NCBI GenBank assembly: GCA_964467615.1
Contig: CAYXRK010000021.1
Span: forward strand, 1-37,318
Source of the DNA: CAYXRK01 sp964467615
GTDB taxonomy: Bacteria; Hydrogenedentota; Hydrogenedentia; Hydrogenedentales; GCA-2746185
Length of the DNA: 37,318 nucleotides
Direction of reading: 5' to 3'
In this document: piece by piece, positions 23,032 through 30,276 of the stretch
Layout of the letters: every line of letters begins with the position of its first letter
Numbering within the stretch: the stretch's first letter is position 1
The notes under the pieces: model-generated
What the model saw: only the letters and a program-made list of their open reading frames with translations
Told to the model about the DNA's origin: nothing
The model's database searches: none
Program-made: the position numbers and the translations under genes

Positions 23032-23625
23032 TTACGACTGCGCTTGCTCGACGTCAGGCGTTTCACCGCCGACGGCCAGGCCCCGAAGATACTGGACACA
23101 GGAGTCGTCGTTCCACGCGGCGGGGCCTTTGAACCTCATCACGAGCTTTCCCGCCGGGGAGATGATGAACGTCGAAGGGACGTTGCCGGTTTCGTACATC
23201 GAGGGCCGGTCGCCCTCGTAGGTGTACATCGGCAGGGTGTATCCCTCTTCCTGCGCGAGATCGATGATCTTGTCCGGCTCGTTGTCCACAGCGACCGTGG
23301 CGAACACGATGTTGTCGCCCGCGACTTTGTCATAGAGGTTCTGCACGAGGGGCATTTCGTGTTTGCAGACCACGCACGAGGGCTTCCAGACGGTCAAGAA
23401 GATCGTCTTGCCCCGGAAAGACTCGAACGGGACCTGTTGGCCGGCGAGGTCGAGCAGCGTCCAACTGAAGTCGGCGTCGGCCGAGGGGAAGACCGGCGGC
23501 TTGAACTGCAAGGCGGGGTCGCCGTTGCGCATTACATACGAAGCTACGAGTAAAACGGCCACACCGAGCGCGATAGTCGCAATCGCGCCGGCAATGAACG
23601 CGAGGAACAGTTTCAGGAAACTCAC
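23032..23625 (-). CDS. membrane-anchored thioredoxin-like protein (TlpA/redoxin family)
   Basis: This 197-residue protein has an N-terminal signal anchor (TM at about 7-31) and an exported thioredoxin fold from about 50 to 185. The redox site is WKPSCVVCK with C84 and C87, and the cis-proline loop is GNVPSTF with P150. It also has the typical LLDLAGQQVPFESFRGKTIFLTVW opening of AhpC/TSA-type extracytoplasmic thioredoxins. It should reduce or rearrange disulfides on the outer side of the inner membrane, as TlpA/ResA do in cytochrome c maturation; heme proteins of that kind are encoded at 30-32 kb. The start is GTG 23625, 6 bases after the HAD gene stop, so the two are co-transcribed. Confidence 0.9.
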   Translation of the reverse strand: MSFLKLFLAFIAGAIATIALGVAVLLVASYVMRNGDPALQFKPPVFPSADADFSWTLLDLAGQQVPFESFRGKTIFLTVWKPSCVVCKHEMPLVQNLYDKVAGDNIVFATVAVDNEPDKIIDLAQEEGYTLPMYTYEGDRPSMYETGNVPSTFIISPAGKLVMRFKGPAAWNDDSCVQYLRGLAVGGETPDVEQAQS

Positions 23626-23631
23626 GGTACG

Positions 23632-24387
23632 TCAGCCCGCTGCCGCCGCGGACGCGGCTTGGCCGACCCCGGCCAGGTCGAGCACGGCGTCGAGCCGGTC
23701 GATGATGTGGTGGGGCGGGTGGAAGGCGGGGTCCTCGCCGACTTTAAGGCGCCGATCTCCCGCGGGATCGTAGAGCACCGAGACAAGCCCCGCGTTCACC
23801 GAGCCGGTGATGTCTGCCTCCAAGTTGTCGCCGACCATGAGCGTCTGTTCCGGGCGCGAGCCCGCGCGATTGACCGCGATTTCGAAGATGCGGACGTCCG
23901 GCTTGTGGAAGCCTGCGGCCTCCGAGACCATCACAAAATCGGCGTGTTCTTCGAGTTGGTTCTTAACGATCTTGCGCGTCTGCATCGAGACGTAGCCGTT
24001 CGTGACCACGCCGACCCGAATGCCGGCTTCGCGAAGCGCGTCCATCGTTTCGTGCGCACCCTCGGCCGGGTACGTTTCCTCCGTAACGGATTCCTCGAAC
24101 GCCTCGAGCATGCGGGGCGCGAGCGACTCGTCCAGCCGTAGCGCGCGCAAGGTGTTGATGAAGGTATAGGGCCGCGCCACCTCGCCCGTGATGACGCCGT
24201 CAAACATCATGAGCCAGAGGTCATTCGCCTTTTCCCACAACACGCGCATGAACTTTTCTTCGCCCGCGATGTCGAGGTGCTCGGCGAACCTGCGATAACC
24301 CTCGCGGAGCTGCTCGATGCCGGACCTGCGATGGACGATGAGCGTCTCGTCCATGTCGAACAAGACGGCGCGAATAGATTGGCCCAT
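23632..24387 (-). CDS. HAD-superfamily hydrolase (subfamily IA)
   Basis: This 251-residue phosphatase has the four HAD motifs: DMDET with D11 (nucleophile) and D13; VVTNG with T129; K162 in GFHKPD; and GDNLEAD at 186-192. The helical cap between motifs I and II marks subfamily IA, with YjjG, phosphoglycolate phosphatase and N-acylneuraminate-9-phosphatase as relatives. The GSVNAGLVSVLYD segment after motif IV is also usual. The substrate cannot be assigned. It starts at ATG 24387 with GGAGG upstream and is followed 6 bases later by the thioredoxin-like gene. The C-terminus is an alanine-rich tail. Confidence 0.9.
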   Translation of the reverse strand: MGQSIRAVLFDMDETLIVHRRSGIEQLREGYRRFAEHLDIAGEEKFMRVLWEKANDLWLMMFDGVITGEVARPYTFINTLRALRLDESLAPRMLEAFEESVTEETYPAEGAHETMDALREAGIRVGVVTNGYVSMQTRKIVKNQLEEHADFVMVSEAAGFHKPDVRIFEIAVNRAGSRPEQTLMVGDNLEADITGSVNAGLVSVLYDPAGDRRLKVGEDPAFHPPHHIIDRLDAVLDLAGVGQAASAAAAG

Positions 24388-24496
24388 GACCGCCTCCGGA
24401 AGGCCGAGATGGTATCACAGGCGGGAGGCGCCGCAGCAGTTCGAAACGATTCCATTTCGATCGTAGTTGAAAAGTCGCGAGAGAAAAGCAATATCC

Positions 24497-24522
24497 GGTT
24501 TCACCATGGAATGGTGACGGGA
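24497..24522 (-). terminator. possible terminator after the transketolase-bioB-HAD operon
   Basis: TCACCAT (24501-24507) pairs with ATGGTGA (24511-24517) around a GGA loop, with outer GTTT/AAAC pairing possible. On the minus strand a short T-rich stretch (TTGCTTTTC) follows about ten bases later. It lies just past the stop at 24531. The spacing is imperfect. Confidence 0.4.
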
Positions 24523-24530
24523 AACGCCGG

Positions 24531-25490
24531 TCAATCCTCGGGCCGGTGCACCGGTCCTTTCGTGATGCGGCCCTCGGTCGCGCGGCGGCGGTCGTCGATG
24601 ATGCGTTGGGCGATGTGGCGGAGTTGCAGGCGGAACCACTTGTCGGTGTGGCTGCCTTCGCGGTAGTCCGCCGGGCCGAACGCGTCCACGCGTTGCGATT
24701 TTTGCAAGCCCTCGGCTTGCCGGAAATGCGCGTCGGAATCGGGATCATAGACGGCGTATGCGAGGCCGCCGTGTTTGCGCATCACGGAAAACGACGGCAC
24801 GTCGCTCGGCCCGTCGGCAACGTAGATCATATTTCGGAAGGGCACTCGGCGATCTTCCTCGGCGATGGAGTCGTTCACGGAAACGGCGTTGCTCGCGTTG
24901 ACACCCTTGTTGATTTCGAACACGGCGCGTGTCTTGGTCGTGTTGTCCAGGAATCCGGCGATGTGCGCAATCACGCCGCTACCCGGCGTATCGTTCGGAT
25001 CGAAGCCGGGCGCGGCCGCCTGCTCGATGAATGCCGAGGCCCAGACGCCGTTGACGTGCGGCGCAATGGCCGAGCCTCGGATCATGGCTTCGAGCCCGGT
25101 GCTCACCACGTAGTGTTCGAGACGCAAATCGCCCTGTTTGAACTCGGGTGCATCCAGAACGCCGCTGAGTCGTCCAAAGAACACCGGCAGGCCGGGGAAG
25201 AGTTTTATCCGGCCGCCAAGTTCTTCGAGCTTGGCGTTGGTCAAGCCCGGCATGCGGCCGGCTTTTACGTAGGAAAGCAGGTGGACGAGATACGACGTGT
25301 CGGGCTGTATCTCAACGCCCGCCCGCTGGTAGTAAGCAGGCAGGGCGTTGACTTCCTTCCAGAACTCGTCTTCGTCGATGCCGTACTCTTGGAAGATTGG
25401 CCGCTGCATGAAGTGCGGCGAGAGCGTCTTATCGAAGTCCCAGATGATTGCGATGATGTTCTGGAGGAAGAGGCCCTTGGACGCGCTCAT
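24531..25490 (-). CDS. HAD-like phosphatase, phosphoserine-phosphatase type
   Basis: This 319-residue soluble protein starts IIAIIWDFDKTLSPHFMQ, a class I HAD motif with D18 and D20. Motif II is probably the S/T in YVVSTGLEAMI (about 125-135), and motif IV is YVADGPSDVPSF, the form seen in phosphoserine-phosphatase-like HADs. It is longer than serB products, and the cap and C-terminal region (RQAEGLQKSQRVDAFGPADYREGS, DKWFRLQLRHIAQRI) match a separate bacterial family with no assigned substrate. ATG 25490 was preferred over GTG 25499 because GAGGTGGGG then has proper spacing. It follows bioB by 15 bases. Confidence 0.86.
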   Translation of the reverse strand: MSASKGLFLQNIIAIIWDFDKTLSPHFMQRPIFQEYGIDEDEFWKEVNALPAYYQRAGVEIQPDTSYLVHLLSYVKAGRMPGLTNAKLEELGGRIKLFPGLPVFFGRLSGVLDAPEFKQGDLRLEHYVVSTGLEAMIRGSAIAPHVNGVWASAFIEQAAAPGFDPNDTPGSGVIAHIAGFLDNTTKTRAVFEINKGVNASNAVSVNDSIAEEDRRVPFRNMIYVADGPSDVPSFSVMRKHGGLAYAVYDPDSDAHFRQAEGLQKSQRVDAFGPADYREGSHTDKWFRLQLRHIAQRIIDDRRRATEGRITKGPVHRPED

Positions 25491-25505
25491 GGGACGCACC
25501 CCACC

Positions 25506-26492
25506 TCAGGCATGCACCGGGACTTCCATCCGAGACATGCCGACCTTATCGAGCAGCGCGCGATCGTGGTCGTCGCCGGGGTTGGGCGTCGTGAGCAGCT
25601 TGTCGCCCGTGAAGATTGAGTTCGCGCCGGCCAGAAAACAAAGGGCCTGGGCTTCGTCCGACAGCCCAGTACGTCCCGCAGCGAAGCGCACGATACTGCG
25701 TGGCATTGCGATGCGCGCGGTGGCGATCATTCTGACCATCTCGAGCGGATCGACCGGAGGCCGATCCTCGAGCGGCGTCCCGGCGACGCGCACCAAGGCA
25801 TTGATGGGGACGCTTTCGGGGTGCGGGTCCTGCGACGCCAATATAGAAAGCATCGTGACGCGGTCGAATACGGTCTCGCCCATCCCGATGATCCCACCGC
25901 TGCAAATCGTAATGCCGGCGCGCCGGACATGGCCCAACGTTTCGAGACGATCTCCGTAGGAACGGGTCGTGATGATCTCGCCGTAGAATTCCGGGCTCGT
26001 GTCTAGGTTGTGGTTGTACGCCGTCAGGCCGGCCCCGCCCAAGCGGCCCGCCTGGTCCGCCGTCAACATGCCCAGCGTGCAGCAGGCTTCCATCCCGAGA
26101 GCGCGCACGCCTCGGACCATGTCCAACACGTCGTCGAATTGATCGCCGTCGCGCACCTCGCGCCACGCGGCCCCCATGCAGAAGCGCGTTGCGCCGTTGT
26201 CCTTCGCGCGGCGTGCGGCGCCGAGAACGGTATCGACGTCCATGAGCGCTTCCGGCGTAACCGCAGTGTCATAGTGGGCGCTTTGCGGGCAGTACGCGCA
26301 GTCTTCGGGGCACGCGCCGGTCTTGATGCTAAGCAGTGTGCAGAGTTGGACTTTCCCGGGATCGTGAAATACGCGGTGCGCCGACTGGGCGCGGTAGACG
26401 AGCTCGTTCAGCGGCAACTCGTAGATGCCCAGCAGTTCCTCGGCGGTCCAATCGTGCCGAACCTCAATATCTGTGATGGATTCTGTATACAT
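25506..26492 (-). CDS. bioB: biotin synthase
   Basis: This 328-residue radical-SAM enzyme inserts sulfur into dethiobiotin. The 4Fe-4S motif is CPEDCAYC (C61, C65, C68) in the classic context LLSIKTGACPEDCAYCPQSAHY. The residues expected to hold the second [2Fe-2S] cluster are also in place: RFCMGAAWR, EACCTLGML and GITICSGGIIGMGE, with an Arg in the SIVRFAAGR segment. Length is standard. The start is ATG 26492, with GAGGT close upstream; an upstream in-frame extension reads into intergenic DNA and is rejected. The gene lies 38 bases after the transketolase gene. No other bio gene is in the window and no BirA-type operator was seen. Confidence 0.97.
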   Translation of the reverse strand: MYTESITDIEVRHDWTAEELLGIYELPLNELVYRAQSAHRVFHDPGKVQLCTLLSIKTGACPEDCAYCPQSAHYDTAVTPEALMDVDTVLGAARRAKDNGATRFCMGAAWREVRDGDQFDDVLDMVRGVRALGMEACCTLGMLTADQAGRLGGAGLTAYNHNLDTSPEFYGEIITTRSYGDRLETLGHVRRAGITICSGGIIGMGETVFDRVTMLSILASQDPHPESVPINALVRVAGTPLEDRPPVDPLEMVRMIATARIAMPRSIVRFAAGRTGLSDEAQALCFLAGANSIFTGDKLLTTPNPGDDHDRALLDKVGMSRMEVPVHA

Positions 26493-26530
26493 ACGGACCT
26501 CTGTGTGCGGCGCGATTATACGCGGCGGCG

Positions 26531-28432
26531 CTATCCCGCCATGCTTTGGATTTTTTCGTAAATGTGTTCCGGCGATAGGCCTTGATACGGCACGTGCTCC
26601 GCGATGCCGCCGTGGCCGGGCCGGTACACGCCCATGTATTCGTAGTGGGGCGCGAAGCCCCGGCGCAGCATCCACGTGCCGAAGCGGACGCCCAGACCCG
26701 TGTTGATATTTTGCCCTTCGACGATCAGCACGAACGGCGAGCGCCCGAGTATGCCCATCATCCGCTCGTCGACTTGGTTGAGCGTCGGTTTGTTGACGAG
26801 GCCCACGTCGAGTCCTTCCGCGCGGGCGCGTTCGACGGCGTCCAGCGAACGGTACAGCATGTCGCCGTACGACACGATGTAGCCCGCCGAACCTTCGCGG
26901 ATGATCTCATCCCGGCCAGGGACGAATTTGTAGCCGTCGCCGAAATAGTTCGAGCCGTCTTCCTTCAGTATGTAGGGCACCTTGGAGCGCGTCGAGAAAA
27001 CGTATCGAACGCCGCTGTCGTTAAATATTCGTTCGACGACCGCCTTGAGTTGACGCGCGTCGGCGGGGAAGTACAGCCGGGTCATGTCGCGCCCCTCGTC
27101 CGGAAGTCCGTTGTGCGCGAGAAAAATGTTGATGCCGTAGTGGCAGGTGTTGTCGGCGATTTCGTCCACGCCGGCATGCGAGAAATGGCACAACAAATTC
27201 GCGTTGTTCAGGCGGGCCATCGTCGCTTCCGAAATGATCATTTCGAGAAACGCCGAGAACGTGCTGAAAATCCCCTGCTTGCCTTTCTCGAAGCCGAATC
27301 CGGCCGCCGCCGACAGGTTTCCGCGTTCCATCACGCCGCCCAACGCGAAGACGTCCGGATGCGCGACGCGGATGTTCTTGAGTCCGGTCGAGCCCTCGAG
27401 GTCGGAGTCGATCACGAAGAGGTTTCGCGCCCGATCCGCAGCGGGCATCTTGTCCAAAATTCCGGCGATTACGTTTCCGAATTCCGTCCGATTGCTTCCA
27501 TATTCCTTCGAGGATCCGCGGTGCGTCACGCTGTTCTTTGGCGCTTCGACGGAATTCAGATACGCGATCGCCTCTTTGTGCCCGCGCGCTTCGAGGTACG
27601 CGATCGCGTGTTCCTTCTTGATGACGTCGTGGCCCGCGTGCGAGTTCTCGATGCCCGCCACGCCGGGCGCCATCAAGCGTTTGTTCACCAGCGCAACGGG
27701 GCCTCGCGCATTTACCGCCGACTGCATTCGCGTGTAGAGCGCGGCGAGATCCTCGCCGTCGCCGACGTCGACACGAAGTCCGTGACCGGTCAACGTTTTC
27801 GCTACGTCGAAGCCCGGCAGGTAGTCCGATGGGTGGCCCGCAATCGTTGTGTTGTTGTCATCCACGATGACCTTTACGTTTAGCCCTTGCGCAACCGCGA
27901 ACCGCGCCGCCTCGGCGTCGTTGCCCTCTTGTTGGGCGCCGTCCGAACCGAATAGAAACACGACCTTGTCCGGGTTCGCGCGTGCGACGCCGTTGACGAA
28001 GGGCCACATGTGCCCGAGACGGCCCGAACTGAATTTTACGCCGAGTTCGGGATCGAGTTCGGGGTGGCCGTAGAGTCCGTGCCCCGCCTCGCGATAGTGC
28101 AATAACTTCTCGAAGGGCATCTCGCCGTTGAAGGCGGCCATAGCATATTGGATGGCGACCCGGTGCCCTGCTTCGTCGAACAGCGCAGGGTAAAACCGAT
28201 CGCTTCCCCGGATGAATCCGTCGGCAATGAGGACTTCGGGCACGATATCGAAGGCGCCGCCGGTGTGTCCGGCCAGGCCCTTTATGCCCGCGATCGCCGT
28301 GAAGAAGACTATTGTGTCGCGAACAATCTGGACGTTCTTTCCCAACCGCGCGAGAACATCCGCGGGAAGAGAGGTCGTAGATGAATCCAACGAGAGCGGA
28401 CTGTAACCGCTCACGTCCAACGGGAATGCCAT
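26531..28432 (-). CDS. transketolase-like thiamine-diphosphate enzyme
   Basis: This 633-residue protein has the complete transketolase plan: a TPP-binding N-terminal domain with GLAGHTGGAF (H56) and YGHPELDP (H123), the TPP motif LFGSDGAQQEGNDAEAARF...VDDNN (about 161-194), a central pyrimidine domain with the catalytic Glu in GVMERGNLSAAAGFGFEKG, and a C-terminal domain (PFVLIVEGQNINTGLG). The usual GDG is written GSDG, and the family is clearly distant from E. coli TktA, so the substrate (sugar phosphate or another alpha-keto donor) is open. Start ATG 28432 was chosen over an ATG at 28522 that overlaps the promoter. It heads an operon with bioB and a HAD phosphatase. Confidence 0.88.
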   Translation of the reverse strand: MAFPLDVSGYSPLSLDSSTTSLPADVLARLGKNVQIVRDTIVFFTAIAGIKGLAGHTGGAFDIVPEVLIADGFIRGSDRFYPALFDEAGHRVAIQYAMAAFNGEMPFEKLLHYREAGHGLYGHPELDPELGVKFSSGRLGHMWPFVNGVARANPDKVVFLFGSDGAQQEGNDAEAARFAVAQGLNVKVIVDDNNTTIAGHPSDYLPGFDVAKTLTGHGLRVDVGDGEDLAALYTRMQSAVNARGPVALVNKRLMAPGVAGIENSHAGHDVIKKEHAIAYLEARGHKEAIAYLNSVEAPKNSVTHRGSSKEYGSNRTEFGNVIAGILDKMPAADRARNLFVIDSDLEGSTGLKNIRVAHPDVFALGGVMERGNLSAAAGFGFEKGKQGIFSTFSAFLEMIISEATMARLNNANLLCHFSHAGVDEIADNTCHYGINIFLAHNGLPDEGRDMTRLYFPADARQLKAVVERIFNDSGVRYVFSTRSKVPYILKEDGSNYFGDGYKFVPGRDEIIREGSAGYIVSYGDMLYRSLDAVERARAEGLDVGLVNKPTLNQVDERMMGILGRSPFVLIVEGQNINTGLGVRFGTWMLRRGFAPHYEYMGVYRPGHGGIAEHVPYQGLSPEHIYEKIQSMAG

Positions 28433-28512
28433 GTTGCGCCAATCCTGATTAGCCGGTCCTGGGAAACCGGTCCTCGCCGCGAAATCGCTCAGCGAGCGAA
28501 GGCCGGACGGCG

Positions 28513-28518
28513 AGTATA
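28513..28518 (-). promoter_or_regulatory. extended -10 promoter of the transketolase operon
   Basis: The minus strand reads TGATATACT, an extended -10 (TGn-TATACT), with a weak -35. Start is expected near 28506, about 74 bases before ATG 28432. The 12-mer TGATATACTCGC is identical to the one before the Wzz-like gene. Confidence 0.5.
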
Positions 28519-28550
28519 TCATCGCTGTGCAAGGCCCGAAACCGGAACGC

Positions 28551-28556
28551 TATAAT
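28551..28556 (+). promoter_or_regulatory. -10 box for the peptide-binding protein gene
   Basis: A perfect TATAAT lies 39 bases before GTG 28590, back to back with the transketolase promoter. The -35 is weak (TGCAAG/GTGCAA at 17-18 bases). Start is near 28563. Confidence 0.5.
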
Positions 28557-28589
28557 TGGACTTGCGACACCAATCCGAGAGGAGAAAAC

Positions 28590-30206
28590 GTGAGATTGCG
28601 CCTGCCGATTGTTATGTCCTGTGTCTTGCTCGTAATGATTGCGGCCGCGTGCGGCGGGCCCAAATCCGCCACCTCGCAGGTCCTTCGAATCGGCAACGGC
28701 GCGGAACCCGAGGGACTCGATCCGCACACGGTCACGGGAATCCCGGAACACCACGTCCTGCTGTGCCTCATGGAAGGGCTTGTTCGTCTCAATCCCGTAG
28801 ACTTGGCGATTGTGCCGGGCGTGGCGGAGCGCTGGGAGGAATCGGAGGACGGTCTCGAGTACACGTTTTATCTCCGGAACGACGCCAAGTGGTCGAACGG
28901 CGATCCCTTGACCGCGAAAGATTTCGCCTACGCATGGCGCAGGATATTGACCCCATCGTTGGCGAGCGAGTACGCCTACATGCTTTTCCCCATGAAAAAC
29001 GCCCAGGCGTTTAACGAGGGCAAAATCACCGACTTCTCGCAGGTCGGCTGTGAAGTGACGGACGACTACACGGTCAAAGTTGTGCTCGAAAAACCGACGC
29101 CGTTTTTCATGCAACTGCACGCGCATTACAGTTGGTTCCCCGTGCAACAGGCGACGATTGAAAAATTCGGCGCGATGGACGACCGGAATTCCCAATGGAC
29201 GCGCGCCGGAAACTTTGTCGGGAACGGACCGTACGTCCTTGCGAAATGGATCCCGAACAGTGTCATCGCCGTCACGCCGAACCCGCACTACTGGAACGCC
29301 GCCGGTGTCAAAAACGCGGGCGTCGAATTCTATCCGGTATCAAGCGATCTCACCGAGGAACGTATGTTCCGCGCTGGGGAACTTGATATTACCGAGAACG
29401 TGCCTGTATCGAAAGTTTCGGTGTACCAGAAGGAAGACCCGGAGGTGCTGCGCATCGACGACTGGATCGGCAGCTACTTCTACCGCGTGAACACCACCCG
29501 GAAGCCGCTGAACGACGTGCGGGTGCGCAAGGCGCTCGCGATGGCGATGGACCGGGACGCGATTGTCACGCGCGTGCTCCAGAGCGGCGAAAAACCCGCG
29601 CCATACTTGACCCCGGCCGGTATCGGCGGCTACGTTCCCAGCGCGGGCGTCAAATACGACGTTGAAGGCGCGCGGCGGTTGCTCGCCGAAGCCGGCTACC
29701 CGAACGGCGACGGTTGCCCAACCATCGACATCCTCTACAACACGCTCGAAAAGCACAAAATAATCGCGGAAGCCATTCAGCAGATGTGGAAAGAGAACTT
29801 ACACATCAACGTCACGCTGACGAACCAGGACTGGAAGGTGTACCTGGACGCCACCTCAAACGAATCGCTCGACTATGACCTCGCACGCGCAGGTTGGATC
29901 GGCGACGTGGTCGACCCCATCAACTTTCTCGAGTGCTTCATCAGCGGTAACGGCAACAATCGCACCGGCTGGGGCAACGCCGAGTACGACCGGCTACTCG
30001 ACGAATCCGCGCGCACCAAGGACCACGACGCGCGCAACAAGCTGTTCGATCAGGCCGAGACCATACTGGTGGACGAGTTGCCGATCATTCCGATTTACCA
30101 CTACACGCGCCCGTTCTTGATCCAAAAGTACGTCAAAGACTTCCACCCGAATATTCTCGGCTACTATGCCTTCCATCTCGTGTCAATCGAGAAGAGCGAT
30201 TCGTAG
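28590..30206 (+). CDS. oligopeptide ABC-transporter binding lipoprotein (OppA/SBP_bac_5 family), orphan
   Basis: This 538-residue protein starts at GTG 28590 with GAGAGGAG upstream. MRLRLPIVMSCVLLVMIAAAC is a lipoprotein signal with C21 as lipid attachment site. The mature part is a full-length SBP_bac_5 protein: LRIGNGAEPEGLDPHTVTG, LVRLNPVDLAIVPGVAERWEES, YTFYLRNDAKWSNGDPLTAKDFAYAWRR (the family signature), VRKALAMAMDRDAIV and the C-terminal VDELPIIPIYHYTRPFL. It should bind oligopeptides or another peptide-like solute outside the cytoplasmic membrane. No OppB/C/D/F genes follow, so it must work with permeases encoded elsewhere, or sense rather than import. Confidence 0.95.
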   Translation: MRLRLPIVMSCVLLVMIAAACGGPKSATSQVLRIGNGAEPEGLDPHTVTGIPEHHVLLCLMEGLVRLNPVDLAIVPGVAERWEESEDGLEYTFYLRNDAKWSNGDPLTAKDFAYAWRRILTPSLASEYAYMLFPMKNAQAFNEGKITDFSQVGCEVTDDYTVKVVLEKPTPFFMQLHAHYSWFPVQQATIEKFGAMDDRNSQWTRAGNFVGNGPYVLAKWIPNSVIAVTPNPHYWNAAGVKNAGVEFYPVSSDLTEERMFRAGELDITENVPVSKVSVYQKEDPEVLRIDDWIGSYFYRVNTTRKPLNDVRVRKALAMAMDRDAIVTRVLQSGEKPAPYLTPAGIGGYVPSAGVKYDVEGARRLLAEAGYPNGDGCPTIDILYNTLEKHKIIAEAIQQMWKENLHINVTLTNQDWKVYLDATSNESLDYDLARAGWIGDVVDPINFLECFISGNGNNRTGWGNAEYDRLLDESARTKDHDARNKLFDQAETILVDELPIIPIYHYTRPFLIQKYVKDFHPNILGYYAFHLVSIEKSDS

Positions 30207-30276
30207 GCCATCCGACAGGGGAGCCAGGTCAATCCCCAATCAAAATGACTTCCCTAGACTCGCGGAGTAGAACCTG

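Noticed and set aside
24546..25619. 357-codon open frame on the plus strand opposite the HAD and bioB genes
   Set aside because: Antisense shadow spanning two real genes; no ribosome site and no recognisable motif.
26582..27883. Long open frame on the plus strand opposite the transketolase gene (433 codons)
   Set aside because: It mirrors the third-position GC bias of the transketolase gene. The translation is Arg/Val/His-rich with no domain, and the opposite strand has a complete enzyme.
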